Assembly (NCBI GenBank): GCA_949316235.1
Contig: OX438751.1
Span: 25,449,885 to 25,513,884, forward strand
Reading direction: 5' to 3'
From: Oegoconia quadripuncta
Lineage: Eukaryota > Arthropoda > Insecta > Lepidoptera > Autostichidae
Length of the DNA: 64,000 nt
The notes under the pieces were generated by a model that had not been told where the DNA came from, ran no database searches, and saw only the letters and a program-made list of their open reading frames with translations. The position numbers were made by a program, and so were the translations under genes. Of this stretch, positions 49,046-59,714 are shown in pieces (the stretch's first letter is position 1; every line of letters begins with the position of its first letter).

Positions 49046-49745
49046 AATTTAAAATAACTCCCGAGTGCTTCTAATTACATCATCAGGTATAGAAACCAAC
49101 CGTATTAGGATGATAGATTTTCTGAGGTTTTCTAAATTTATTGACATCAGGTATCTAAGCGATAAAAACGTTTTGCTACCTAGAGATTTTTAAGTTTTTA
49201 CACTGCATTCCAGGCATTGGCTACTTAGCGTTTGCGTTTCAGATGACCGCTAACGAGGGGACCGTACACGAATTGTTTCCTGTGTTTACTAATTAAAATA
49301 AAGTATGTATGATAATGAAACAGGAAAATTTGTATTGATAAATACAACTAAATTTAACTAACTTTATTACTGAGGTAAATTAAATAACTACAAATACATC
49401 CGCATATAAATTCAAATTATCACCATTGACATAATTGTTATGTATTGTTATTTAATTGTATTTGGCACAACATATATGAGGTAAGATGATATTAATTCAG
49501 TTTAAATGTAACATTGTAATACTAAATAATGTATATAGTAATAAAAAATAAATGTATAAAGTTATTCAGGGTTAACACAATGTTGTCGTTTAGCGTGTCT
49601 GCTTATAATCATTGCATTTATATTTTAAATATTTGTACGCCATAACAGGCAGATTTTGTTGGACTACCTATCTACAAAATAAGACCTTTATCTGTATAAC
49701 CTAAATCTAACAAATAAATAATTTTCTTTCTTTCTTTCTTTCTTT
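49046..49745. other. No gene; ends in (CTTT)n
   Basis: AT-rich. A CTTTCTTTCTTTCTTTC run at about 49727-49746 borders the SINE-E copy and corresponds to its simple-repeat 3' terminus. Confidence 0.55.
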
Positions 49746-49747
49746 CC

Positions 49748-50040
49748 ATCAACATTCTTACACGTTCCTACTGTTGAGGCACACCCTCCTCTCACTGGGT
49801 GAGGATACGGGCCATAATCCACCATTCGGGCCCAGTACGGATTGGTGGGTTTCTGTCCGACTACTGGACACCTGACAGTTAGTTTTAAGTCGCCCCTGAA
49901 CCACTGGCTTGGCTTAACGAACGACTGCCTATTTGAAAACAACCAACTATTTAACGTGCCGCCCGAGCACTGAAATACTCGTATTAGAATGCCACTTGTG
50001 GTCACCCATTGAAGGACTGACATTGCTTAACCTCGCTAAT
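49748..50040 (-). mobile_element. SINE-E, long copy with 5S-like head
   Basis: The minus strand starts ATTAGCGAGGTTAAGCAATG and has CAATGGGTGACCACAAGTGG about 25 bases later, corresponding to the A-box (AAGTTAAGCAACGTC) and C-box (GGATGGGTGACCG) of the 5S rRNA internal promoter. The unique middle is followed by GGTGGATTATGGCCCGTATC and GAACGTGTAAGAATGTTGAT. Confidence 0.75.
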
Positions 50041-50500
50041 TGCCTTTAAATAAATTTAAAGCAATCATAAAACAGAAATTATTAACAAAAGGCTATTATA
50101 AAATCACTGACTATTTGAATGATAAGCAAGCATGGACATAGCTGGCTTATTATTCATATAATTATCAAATCGCAACCTATAATCTGTTAACCAATTCTGT
50201 CTGTCTGAGAACCAATTATTGTATTATCCACATCAATGAACCAAATTGTTAAAGCTAAATATATTGAAAATGGTTCAATCTATTATATAATTTCTGACTA
50301 TCTGGATGATATGCAAGCATGGACATAGACCGCTCGGCGATATTCAGCCTAATTATACAATATAATATAATTGTAACCCAAACTTATTTAAAAGAGCAAC
50401 CCTAGAGTTTCTTGCTCGTTCTTCTCTGGGGAGTCAGCTTTGTGAATGAGCAGTAAATTTAAAATTTAAATGTAATATTAATATTTTTAGAGAAATTAAA
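50041..50500 (+). mobile_element. LINE-J 3' pieces
   Basis: 50041-50140 continues the LINE-J coding end (LPLNKFKAIIKQKLLTKGYY, KITDYLNDKQAWT) to a TAG. 50240-50500 is a second, subfamily-2 3' UTR (GACCGCTCGGCGATATTCAG, GAGCAACCCTAGAGTTTCTT). Confidence 0.75.
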
Positions 50501-51270
50501 CTTGACATTATTTCACAGCTAATGTCAAAGACGAAAAAATGAAAAATAAGCGAAATTATAATTTTCGCGACTTTCAACAAATATCTTTTACACGCACGTG
50601 TTAAATATTTAGTGTTCTTTACCTTTTCGTGCTGATAACGTGTGGGAAAATATAAAGTAAGTACACTAGATGTTTACATGGCAAATGTATATTTGGAAGT
50701 AATTGTCACAGTAAAAGCAGATGTTCTATACTAAAAATTCAAAATAAAATAGTTCTAATATGGCCAGTATCACATCTTACAACAGAAGGGGACTGGGCCA
50801 AGAGTGTGTTGAACCTATATTCTTGTGGCAAAAAGGGAAGATCTTTCACCGGGCTGTTGGTTTTGCCCGGGGACCGCGGTCGAACCGGTATTAGTGGCGT
50901 CTCTGTCTTGAGAAAACTTCGTTAGCGCGATGTAGGATTCGCTCTCTGATTGGTCGGTTTAGTAATGACACCGTTTATTCTGCCTCAACACTCTGATTAA
51001 CGCAAAATGTCCAATGTCCAGGATATTAATTCTAAGCTTTTGTGCGGCTATTAGAGTCAAAATTTGCGGTGAAATGACTTTCTTCATTTTATTTATTCAC
51101 AAAACCGCAAGATTTTGGGCATGTTTCATGGGAATTGATGGAGCCGTTTCGACGTAGCTTATAATCACAGTTGGTTTGTCTATCTGAATGATAATCATAG
51201 TCTCGGGTTTTCATGCGTTTCCAGTTTATTAATTCCGCGGCTTCGCCTGCGCGGCATAACATTATCTATT
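50501..51270. other. No gene recognised
   Basis: No frame above 60 codons. A small GC-richer piece at 50850-50900 is unassigned. Confidence 0.5.
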
Positions 51271-51274
51271 ATCG

Positions 51275-51430
51275 GAACTACTCACTTTATCGGGATAAAA
51301 AATATCCTATGTCTTAATCCAGGGTATGTTCTACCTATACACCAACTTTCATCCAAATCTCTTCATCCGTTTCGCCTTGATCGAGCAACAAACAAATAAT
51401 CAAACATCCAAACTTTCGTATTTATAATAT
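51275..51430 (+). repeat. Dispersed repeat, copy of 63895-64000
   Basis: AACTACTCACTTTATCGGGA, AAAAATATCCTATGTCTTAA, CATCCAAATCTCTTCATCCG, ending CTTTCGTATTTATAATATTA. The same sequence closes the window at 63895-64000. Confidence 0.7.
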
Positions 51431-51431
51431 T

Positions 51432-51845
51432 AGGTCCTTACCTATGAAATTGGCGTTTTGTATGAAGAATTTCATTAAGATTGTTTTCTCCATACAAACA
51501 TTTTTGATTTTATTTTGAGAACGGCAAATCCAAATTTAGCTAAACTTTGTGTGTATTATCGGATAACATTAAGTTAAGTATAGGCAGTGTTAATTTTTAA
51601 AAGTAACCGTTTTATAGTTTCAGCGAATCTAAGAAATGATTATGGGAAGCACATGAAAAGAGCTCTTTAAATTTTTTTTTATTATGTGATTTAGTCCAGA
51701 AATTAAAAAATATTTCATGTGAAACCTTGAAATAATATTCCATTTTCCACATGAAAAACAAATTTGGATATAGCTTTGAAAATCGCAGGAATTGGTACAT
51801 ATGTTTAACGAAGAAAAAAAACTCCAATTTCATAGGTAAAGACCC
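51432..51845. mobile_element. MITE-2, complete
   Basis: Left AGGTCCTTACCTATGAAATT; the right end on the other strand reads GGGTCTTTACCTATGAAATT. AATATT flanks both ends (51426-51431 and 51846-51851), a possible 6-bp duplication. The 73-codon reverse frame inside has no similarity to a transposase. Confidence 0.85.
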
Positions 51846-51851
51846 AATATT

Positions 51852-52279
51852 AGTTAGATATTAAAGCATTAACTGATTTTCTACTGATATATTTACTTTC
51901 TTCTTTTTCATCTTGAAATATTGTTTCTATTTTTTATTATATTTTATTATCTAAGTTATTTCTGAGGAAACAAATGGCATGTATTTTATTTATTTAATTT
52001 TTGGAAATAATATATATTTATTATATGTATGTACAATATTTATAATCAACTTATTATAATATAATACAATTTATTATAAAAAAAAAATATTAATTTTATT
52101 TTTTTATATGTATATTTATATATTTAATATATATATATATATGTATATATATATAAATTTGTGTGTGTTATGTAGTCAATAATATATTATATGTTTAAGT
52201 GCAGTTAAATTATCTAGTTTGTATTGTTAGTTTATGTATTTTTATCTTTACGTTATATAATAATTACCAACTTATCTTC
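51852..52279. other. No gene; very AT-rich with (AT) runs
   Basis: Runs of TATATATA at 52128-52150; no coding signal. Confidence 0.6.
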
Positions 52280-53092
52280 GGAATCTTGTGCAATTTAACC
52301 CCAATAAGACACAAGTGTGCGCGTTTACCACTAAAAGAAAACCCTTTGAAGTATCCCCTCAATTTGAGAACACTCGTTTAACTAATTCCTCCAAAATTGG
52401 AATCCTCGGCGTCGATATTTCCAACAGCATCCAGTTTTGTGGTCATTTGGAAGAAAAGGCGAAGACAGCCTCCAAAAAACTGGGCGTTTTGAGTAGAGCG
52501 AGACGGTATTTCACCTCTGCACACTGCTTGCAGCTTTATAAGGCTCAGGTTCGGCCTCACATGGAATACTGTTCTCATATCTGGGCCGGAGCGCCTAAAT
52601 ACCAGCTTCTTCCACTAGATCGCATCCAACGTAGAGCAGTTCGCGTTATCAATGATCTAGCTCTCACCAATCGCCTTGATTCGCTTTCCTTACGAAGGGT
52701 CGTAGCATCTCTTGCTGTTTTCTATCGGATTTACCATGGCGAGTGTTCCGAGGAATTGTTCGGTTTGATTCCTGCTGCTGAGTTCCATCATCGCACTACT
52801 AGGCATAAACTTAAATTCCACCAACACCACCTAGACAGTTGGAAATCCACCACGGTGCGGTTCAGTAGACATTTCCTTCCACGTACCGTTACTTTTTGGA
52901 ATAAGCTCCCAGCGGATGTCTTTCCGAACCGATACGATCTGGGAACCTTCAAGAAGCGAGCATATTCCTTCCTTAAAGGCCGGCAACGCCACTGCGGATC
53001 TTCCGTTTCCGTAGATGGTTATGGGCAGCGGTGACACTTACCATCAGGTGCGCCTCTTGCTCGTTTGCCCACTTCTTCAATAAAAAAAAAAA
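52280..53092 (+). mobile_element. LINE-Z (CR1-like), 3' 800 bases, intact reading frame
   Basis: A 248-codon frame ending at 53032-53034. Landmarks: [18 protein letters not shown] (end of the RT palm), [52 protein letters not shown], then the C-terminal [41 protein letters not shown] short 3' UTR with CAATAAAAAAA follows. Clade (CR1/Jockey superfamily) from the C-terminal pattern. 5'-truncated before the catalytic FADD-type box. No stop or frameshift, and near-identity with 38201-38410, suggest recent insertion. Confidence 0.88.
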
Positions 53093-53094
53093 AA

Positions 53095-53745
53095 AAAAAA
53101 AAACTATAAAATACACCCGTATTGCTACTATTAGTGCAAACCTCACCTACTGGTAGCTTGTATCTTTACCCTATGGTTTGGCTGGAAGAGATCGCTGTTA
53201 GCGATAAGGCCGCCTTTTTGTGCGATTAATGATGGTATTTTTCATGTAGCTTTTGTTAATTGTGCAATAAAGAGTATTTGATTGATTGATTGTTATTTAA
53301 GCTAAATTTCACGCTGTAAATGGTATTTTTTTTTTCTGGCAAAGGAAATTAATCAACAACTTACAATTATATTTCCAAATGCTCTTGCGCAGATACGAAA
53401 ACCACCGGAATACCACTGTATCAAAGAGGACACACGACATGTAACTAAACAGGTAAATGTATTATATTTGATACAGCACTATTTACCTGCTGTTAAGAGG
53501 TTTTATTCCGTCCAGTAGAGGCGCCTTTATTGGATAAATTAATATTTAAACACACTAAATCAAAATAATTGTTCTGACCTGCACACGAGAAGCATAAACG
53601 CTAATTGCAAATAATACCTAAATAGCTTTGAAGTGGGTTATTTTGGATAATTTACGATTACATAAATAAGTGGCCGTTTTTAACAATAATTTTAATTTCT
53701 TAATATTTTTGATTTATGCTGTATTCAAAAATAAATGAATACTTA
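53095..53745. other. No gene recognised
   Basis: TGTGCAATAAAGAGTATTTG at about 53259, also present at about 1991-2011, suggests a LINE 3' terminus near 53160-53290. Otherwise unassigned. Confidence 0.45.
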
Positions 53746-53747
53746 AA

Positions 53748-54113
53748 TATAAATATCCTTGGACATACACAGCGCCATTTAGTTCCACACTAAGCAACTA
53801 AAGATTTGTATCATGGATACCAGATGGTTGATATACTACAGAAATATTTTTTTTATATATAAATACACATTTAAATAAAGAACATCCACATGTCCGTATT
53901 ATGATTAAGAAACGCTGACTGCTATACCGAAAGGTCGCGGGTTCGAATCCCGGTAGAGTCATATGTTATGATGAATACAGATATCTGTTCCCGAGTTGTG
54001 GATGTTTTTCATTTATATAATGTATTTATTGACAAAGAAAAATATGTACCTATTTGTGTAGTTTATCAACCATCTGGTATCCTTAATACAAGCCTAGTTG
54101 CTTAGTGTGGAAA
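53748..54113. mobile_element. Two SINE-B copies in inverted orientation
   Basis: 53748-53905 is a minus-strand body (CACAGCGCCATTTAGTTCCA, GGTTGATATACTACAGAAAT, AACATCCACATGTCC). 53930-54113 is a plus-strand copy (GAAAGGTCGCGGGTTCGAAT, TGGATGTTTTTCATTTATAT, AGTTGCTTAGTGTGGAA). Confidence 0.8.
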
Positions 54114-54351
54114 TACTTTACCACTCACTTATTTTATCTAAAGAAGACTCCATTTGACGGAATAAGCCATCTTAAGACCCTAGTGTACAGTTGTCCATAA
54201 GGAAAATTTAAAGATATTACTAGCACATATTCGACTCTAGCCCTTTTTGATACAAATTATCGTACAAGTATAATGATGTCAGTGCCAGTTCCGCACGTAA
54301 TATTAAATCGCACTGCAAATCGAAATGAGAAATTCAACATGTATAATTATT

Positions 54352-54754
54352 AGGTCCTTACCTATGAAATTGACGTTTTGTATGAAGAATTTCATTAAGA
54401 CTGTTTTCTCCATAGAAATATTTTTGGTTTTTTTTTTGGGAATGGCTAATCCAAATTTAGCTAAACTTTGTGTGTATTATCGGATAACATTAAGTTAAGT
54501 ATAGGCAGCATTAATTTTTAAAAGTAAATAAATGTTTCAGCGAATCTGAGAAATGATTATGGGAAGCACATGAAAAGAGCTCTGTTCAAATTTTTTTTAT
54601 TATGTGATTTAGCCCAGAAATTAAACAATATTTCATGTGAAACCTTGAAATAATATTCCATTTTTCAAATAAAAATAAATTTGGATTTAGCTTTGAAAAT
54701 CGCAGGAATTGGTACATATGATTAACGAAGAAAAAAAACTCCAATTTCATAGGT
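54352..54754. mobile_element. MITE-2, complete
   Basis: AGGTCCTTACCTATGAAATT to CTCCAATTTCATAGG. A deletion after AAAAGTAAAT (the CCGTTTTATAG segment of 51432-51845 is missing). Confidence 0.85.
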
Positions 54755-54759
54755 TATTG

Positions 54760-55105
54760 TACGAGTAGAGATGAGTACGAATTCGGTACTCATGTCTATT
54801 TTATTTAGTGAAGACAACCAAAAGCGATATGAAACATATTTACACAGATGTACATGAGTGAAATATCTTAGCCAATGAACAGGAGTGCCAATATTATCTA
54901 AATGAGCAGAAATAATATAATTACCGAAGAGGAACGCCAGACATACCTGTCATAATATTTTTGTGACGTTGCAAGTTTTGTACATATTTAAATAAGACGT
55001 ACGTACAAGAAATCTGATTCCAGATGATATCCAGGGGTCTGATGATGGAGTAGGCAGATGACCACAGGAACTCAATAATAACATAATGCTACCTCATCGA
55101 CGACG
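54760..55105. other. No gene recognised
   Basis: ATATCCAGGGGTCTGATGAT then GGAGTAGGCAGATGACCACA near 55028 may be a scrap of the family at 39341-39520. Confidence 0.4.
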
Positions 55106-55106
55106 A

Positions 55107-55345
55107 TATTCGACGTCCGATTGGTATAGTGGATAGTGACCCTGTCAGCGAAAGCAACTGTTGGGGGTTCGAATCCCGCGAGTATGTATGGTGAATACGA
55201 ATATTTATTCCCGAGTCATGGATGTTTATATAAATATTTATGTATGTTTATCCGCTATCTAGTATCCATAGTATAAGCTTTGCTTAGTTTGGAACTAGTT
55301 GATTGGTTTAAGTGTCCGAAATATTTATTATTTATTATTATTATT
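55107..55345 (+). mobile_element. SINE-C, full length
   Basis: Head CGACGTCCGATTGGTATAGT with A-box-like TTGGTATAGTGGATAGTG, B-box GGGGGTTCGAATCCCGCGAG, body TTCCCGAGTCATGGATGTTT, end GGTTTAAGTGTCCGAAATAT. The longer head spacer (GACCCTGTCAGCGAAAGC) distinguishes it from SINE-B. Confidence 0.85.
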
Positions 55346-55670
55346 TATCGAGTTTGATAAGTGATAATCAGGGTATAGTGGTGCATCACGAGCTTGTATT
55401 TAAAAACTTAGTTGTATTGGGAAAGAATTCCGATAAGTACCGACGTCTTGTTGCTAACAGTGGCGTGTCTTTCATATAGGCAGAAAGGCACTGCCTACCC
55501 TAGCAAATAGTCCAACAAGTTATCAAACTATTGATAGCAATCAAGGCTATCAAAATTCAATAATTAGTTCAGATTGTTGAGGTGGTTGTAACCTTTGCTC
55601 GAAATGCGTTGTCAAGGCTGATTCATACTGATGTGGACAGAAATATTCTAAATAGTTGCGAAGATTGCTA
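55346..55670. other. No gene recognised
   Basis: No frame or repeat recognised. Confidence 0.5.
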
Positions 55671-55673
55671 TAA

Positions 55674-55899
55674 ATAAATAAATATTTCGGACACTTACAC
55701 CAATCATCTAGTCCCAAACTAAGCAAAGCTTGTACTATGGATACTAGATAACGGATAAACATACATAAATATATACATAAACATCCATGACTCAGGAATA
55801 AGTGTTCATATTCATCACACAAACCCGTCGCGGGTTTCGAACCCGCATCTGTTGGTTTCGCTGACAGTGTCACTATCCACTACACCAATCGGTCGTCAA
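55674..55899 (-). mobile_element. SINE-C, full length, inverted
   Basis: AAATATTTCGGACACTTACA to ACACCAATCGGTCGTCAA; B-box in reverse GGGTTTCGAACCCGCATCTG. It forms an inverted pair with 55107-55345. Confidence 0.85.
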
Positions 55900-57147
55900 A
55901 GTAAGTTATTATTTTGTGGTTCTATTTTTCTCAATTAATAGCAAATTTTGTATAAACGGACAGCGGGTCAGGAATAAGAACAACATAGACCGTACACTTC
56001 TTTTAATCCTCTCGGTTCAACAGCAACAAACAAAATGACCGAACTTATGCCAGACATCGCTATTTATAGAGTTTGATGACATTTAGCAATGTTTACAATT
56101 GAATAACTTATTGTATCGTAATTATATAAAAAATATCGATAAATGAATAGCGATATAAATGTAAATTAAATATAAATTGATATATCTTTCCAAAATACTA
56201 TTATCCGTGATATACATTTGGTTCGTACGTATAATCAACAATTCCGTAGTCACAACTTATTTAATGTTTCTAAAAAGAGCTTTAAAAGTAAGATTAGTAA
56301 GGAGTTTCTTAACTTCCCCATCGTCCGTTGATTTGAGTTGATTTGGTAACTGGTAACGAGTTGACAACTTAATTATCTATTTATCTGTAGTATATTGTAT
56401 TTAATTTATTATTATATATTATATTTATTTTCTATATTTATATGTAATAGTATTGTATATAAGTCAGTATTTATATGTAGTTTATGTATGCTTGTGTTTG
56501 TTTAGTGAATTTAGTCATCATGGATTAGAATATAATCTCTAGATGAGTATGCAAATTATCATTCAGTACACTGCTTGCCTCACTATAGGTGTGATCGACG
56601 GCACATCAGTATGTGCGCGAAGACCTAAGTACCGGTTACTTTAATGTAGTTTGTGTCTCAAAGTGCATTAATTACAATCCTTGGTACTAGTTGGTTGGAT
56701 AAATTTTAGTGTTTTGTTTTGCAATAATATCACATAATGTGCTGTCGAGGTACTGAACTCAACTTAACTGTATATAAATAACATGCATTAATGCTCTCAA
56801 ATTAATTAAGATGTGGATAGCTGTTAATGACTAATATAAGAAATCAGATCCATTGTAATCTCTCGAATATGATAAGTTGTTGTTATCCCGAATAATTAAA
56901 ATAAAAATAAAATGTATTGGAAACCATTGAACGGAAGTGAAATCAGGAATAAATATTTTACTAAAACAAAAGTTATTTAAATAATAATGGAAGAATAATA
57001 CAATTCATTATGGAATTAAATGCCCATATAACTGAGAATGACAATTCTCAGATTTTGTTGTTTGAGCGTTGAATAGCACTATATTTGTTTTGTTAGTATT
57101 TAGTTTGACACCATTGTTTCTTTCTACTAAACATTCAAAGTAATATA
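55900..57147. other. No gene recognised (1.2 kb)
   Basis: AT-rich interval. A reverse frame at 57214-57008 reads [20 protein letters not shown], which is the translation of the SINE-B B-box region and not a gene. Confidence 0.55.
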
Positions 57148-57148
57148 T

Positions 57149-57405
57149 CGACGACCTGTTTGGTGTAGTGCTGCTATACCAAAAGGTCGCGGGTTCGAAT
57201 CCCGCTAGGGGCATATGTTTGTATGATGAATACAGACGTGTGTTCCCGAGTTATGGATGTTTTTCATTTATATATTTATTTATTTACAAAAAAAATGTGT
57301 TTGTGTAGTTTATCAACCATCTGGCATCTTTAATACAAGCCTAGTTGCTTAATGTGGAACCAGATGGCGCTGTGTGTATGTGCAAAGATATTTATTTATT
57401 TATAA
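57149..57405 (+). mobile_element. SINE-B, full length
   Basis: CGACGACCTGTTTGGTGTAG (A-box side shortened), B-box GGTCGCGGGTTCGAATCCCG, end CCAGATGGCGCTGTGTGTAT. Confidence 0.88.
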
Positions 57406-57652
57406 CTTTCCACAAGCAAAAAAAAATATTCGCACAGTTCGAAGGTTAAAAAAATAAATATTAATGTATTATCACATCACTATATTATTATAATTACCAT
57501 ATAAACTTTGCACTTTTTTGTACTTAGTTCACTATGTAATGGTATGTATATTTTTTTTAATTTTAAGCTGTTTTGTGATAATTTCGGCTTTGATTTCACT
57601 CATTTGTATAATCCTACTGTCTATTACAATCAATGCACTTGGGATTCAAAAT

Positions 57653-57987
57653 ACCATTGTTGTCGATTCGGATATACACCAACTAAACTAAACTAAAACC
57701 AGTTTTGGAGTGGTGCCGTCGCATCGTACTGTTCCAGGGAGAAAGAGACAGTACTACTTTAAAATTGGTTTTAGTTTAGTTTGATTTGGTTTGGTTTGGT
57801 GTGGTTTGGTTTGATTTGGCTTGGCTTGGATTGGTTTGGTTTGGTTTGGTTTGGTTTGGTTTGGTTTGGTTTGGTTTGGTTTGGCTTGGCTTGGCTTGGC
57901 TTGGCTTGGCTTGGTTTGGCTTGGCTTGGCTTGGATTGGTTTGGTTTAGTTTAGTTTAGTTGGTGTACATCCGAATCGACACCATTG
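57653..57987. mobile_element. TIR element with an internal (TTTGG)n minisatellite
   Basis: The left end TGTCGATTCGGATATACACC, AACTAAACTAAACTAAA is mirrored by the right end TTTAGTTTAGTTTAGTTGGT, GTACATCCGAATCGACA. Inside are an inner palindrome (AAACTAAAACCAGTTTT / AAAATTGGTTTTAGTTT) around GTACTGTTCC...GACAGTAC, then about 170 bases of TTTGG/CTTGG pentamers (about 57782-57950). The pentamers resemble drifted copies of the TTTAG units in the TIR. Confidence 0.7.
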
Positions 57988-58235
57988 AATACCTATTTAT
58001 TACGAAATTAGGTTTCACTTTGGTTACTTGTTTAGAGAGAGAAAATGAAGTTGTAATAAAGATGAAATCAATACCAATGAACGCAAATACATTGGATGAA
58101 TAAAACAGCTATTGAATTATAATATTGACTAGTTCCTAAAGGAAAGCCGATAGGAATCCTGATGTCAACTCTTCAAAACTGGTCGGTACTTAGGATTGTA
58201 ATGAAATAAATTTTACAGTGAAAATTTAAACTCAC

Positions 58236-58402
58236 CTGATAATATGGCACTGCACCTATATCAGGCGTAATAAAAACTCCCCGTAATTCTAAGAGCTTCC
58301 AACGAAGCAGTTTTTCCAAACGCTCATAATACACGGGCGCTAAAATGATAATATCCGCAAAAAGTCGCCGCCTAGTCGCACGTTTATAACCGTATAACAG
58401 AG
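58236..58402 (-). CDS. Internal exon of an unidentified gene
   Basis: On the minus strand TTTTACACTTTTCCCTAG is a strong acceptor. It is followed by two bases and 55 uninterrupted codons: LLYGYKRATRRRLFADIIIL, APVYYERLEKLLRWKLLELR, GVFITPDIGAVPYYQ, ending exactly at CAG followed by the donor GTGAGT. So it is 167 bases, in phase 2 and out phase 0, with consensus sites at both ends and no stop. A shorter version from 58339 (acceptor ATCATTTTAG, 104 bases, same frame) is possible. The basic and amphipathic composition looks like real protein; I do not recognise the family. The phase does not fit the GMC exons 10 kb downstream, so it should be another gene whose other exons lie beyond or in large introns. 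Confidence 0.55.
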
Positions 58403-58528
58403 CTAGGGAAAAGTGTAAAATTAAACTAGTGGCACACCGGGCGGAGACATTATGATGCCTCTAATACCTCATTAGGGGCGGCGCAATCAGTTGTTTAAAT
58501 AAAAAAAAGGTATTTATTTACCACAAAG

Positions 58529-58948
58529 GGGCTTTTTGGCGGGATCTCGGCGAGTGAAGTTGCATTTTTCTTTATAATTCTTATAATTTGTGCATTCTGA
58601 CTTTCGACGCTTAATAATGGTAGAATAATTGTGCAGCAAAAGTTAGTGATGGTGTACAAGTGAAGGGAAGTGTAAATTAAAGTGCGTAACGAAGGTTTCG
58701 GGTTCCCACAAGGAGCCGCCGAAATCTTTTGTAAAGCATTCTGCCACTTTATTGAAGAACGACTTGACCGTGACTAAACTCTGTATACGCGAAGTATACG
58801 ACTAATTACTTGTTTTGACTGCGACTGACTTATAAACTGAAGAAATAAGAGAAATAAGACATGGCTGTATGGGCTCAGATTCCTTTGCCGTCCCCGAGAG
58901 GAGAGAAAAAAAAACGAAAGAAAAATTGCCACAAAGATCATTTAACAA
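58529..58948 (+). repeat. MITE-3 tandem unit 1
   Basis: GGGCTTTTTGGCGGGATCTC, GAATAATTGTGCAGCAAAAG, GTATACGCGAAGTATACGAC, ATGGCTGTATGGGCTCAGAT, CCGAGAGGAGAGAAAAAAAA. The next unit begins exactly 420 bases later. Confidence 0.85.
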
Positions 58949-59362
58949 GGGCTTTTTGGCGGGCACTCGTCGAGCAAAGTAGCATTTTTCTTTATAGTTC
59001 TTATAATTTGTGCATTCTGACTTTTGAAGCTTAATAATGGCAGAATATTGTGCAGCAAACGTTAGTGATGGTGTACAAGTGAAGGGAAGTGTAAATTAAA
59101 GTGCGTAACGGAGCTTTCGGGTTCCCACAAGAAGCCGCCAAAATCTTTTGTAAAGCATTCTGCCACTTTACTGAAGAATGACTTGACCGTGACTAGACTC
59201 TGTATACGCGAAGTATACGACTAATTACTTGTTTTGACTGCGACTGACTTATAAACTGAAGAAATAAGACATGGCTGTATGGGCTCAGATTCCTTTGCCG
59301 TCCCCGAGAGGAGAGAAAAAAAAACGAAAGAAAAATTACCACAAAGATCATTTAACAAGTAA
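58949..59362 (+). repeat. MITE-3 tandem unit 2
   Basis: Same unit with point differences and one 9-base deletion (GAAATAAGAC against GAAATAAGAGAAATAAGAC). A broken frame reads MAEYCAANVSDG then, after stops, GAFGFPQEAAKIFCKAFCHF-TEE, faintly like a THAP zinc-finger (initial Cys, later C..HFTEED). Confidence 0.85.
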
Positions 59363-59364
59363 TT

Positions 59365-59714
59365 AACAATCAAAATAGGTTAACATGAAACTGTGATGAT
59401 AAGGTAGGGACTCAGCAGTTTAGCTTATTTTCAGTCCCCCCAAGTAGAGTAGTTGCTGCCACCTAGGAATTCACAGCTCTATAAATAAAATTTAAATACA
59501 AATACAAATAATTTATTTGCAGGCGAACACGTTACAATCATTGATGAACATTTATTTTAGAACAAGCGTGTTGCGTCATCTGATGGCATGCAAATGGTTA
59601 AAAGTAAATTAAACATTATTCAAATTACCTAATCATTAAAATGTCAACACAATAAAAGCAAAATACAAATGTCAAGATAATTACACTAAGTCATAATATC
59701 AATGTCTAATTATT
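59365..59714. other. No gene; a LINE terminus near 59495-59610
   Basis: AAATACAAATACAAATAATT followed by GCAGGCGAACACGTTACAAT looks like the reverse of a LINE 3' UTR. The remainder is unassigned. Confidence 0.4.

Noticed and set aside
7290..57200. Candidate tRNA genes at every GGTTCGAATCCCG or GGTTCGATCCCC
   Set aside because: Each lies in a repeated SINE head without a foldable acceptor stem or a proper anticodon loop.
57008..57214. Frame beginning [13 protein letters not shown]
   Set aside because: Reverse translation of the SINE-B B-box region, a common false protein in genomes with tRNA-derived SINEs.
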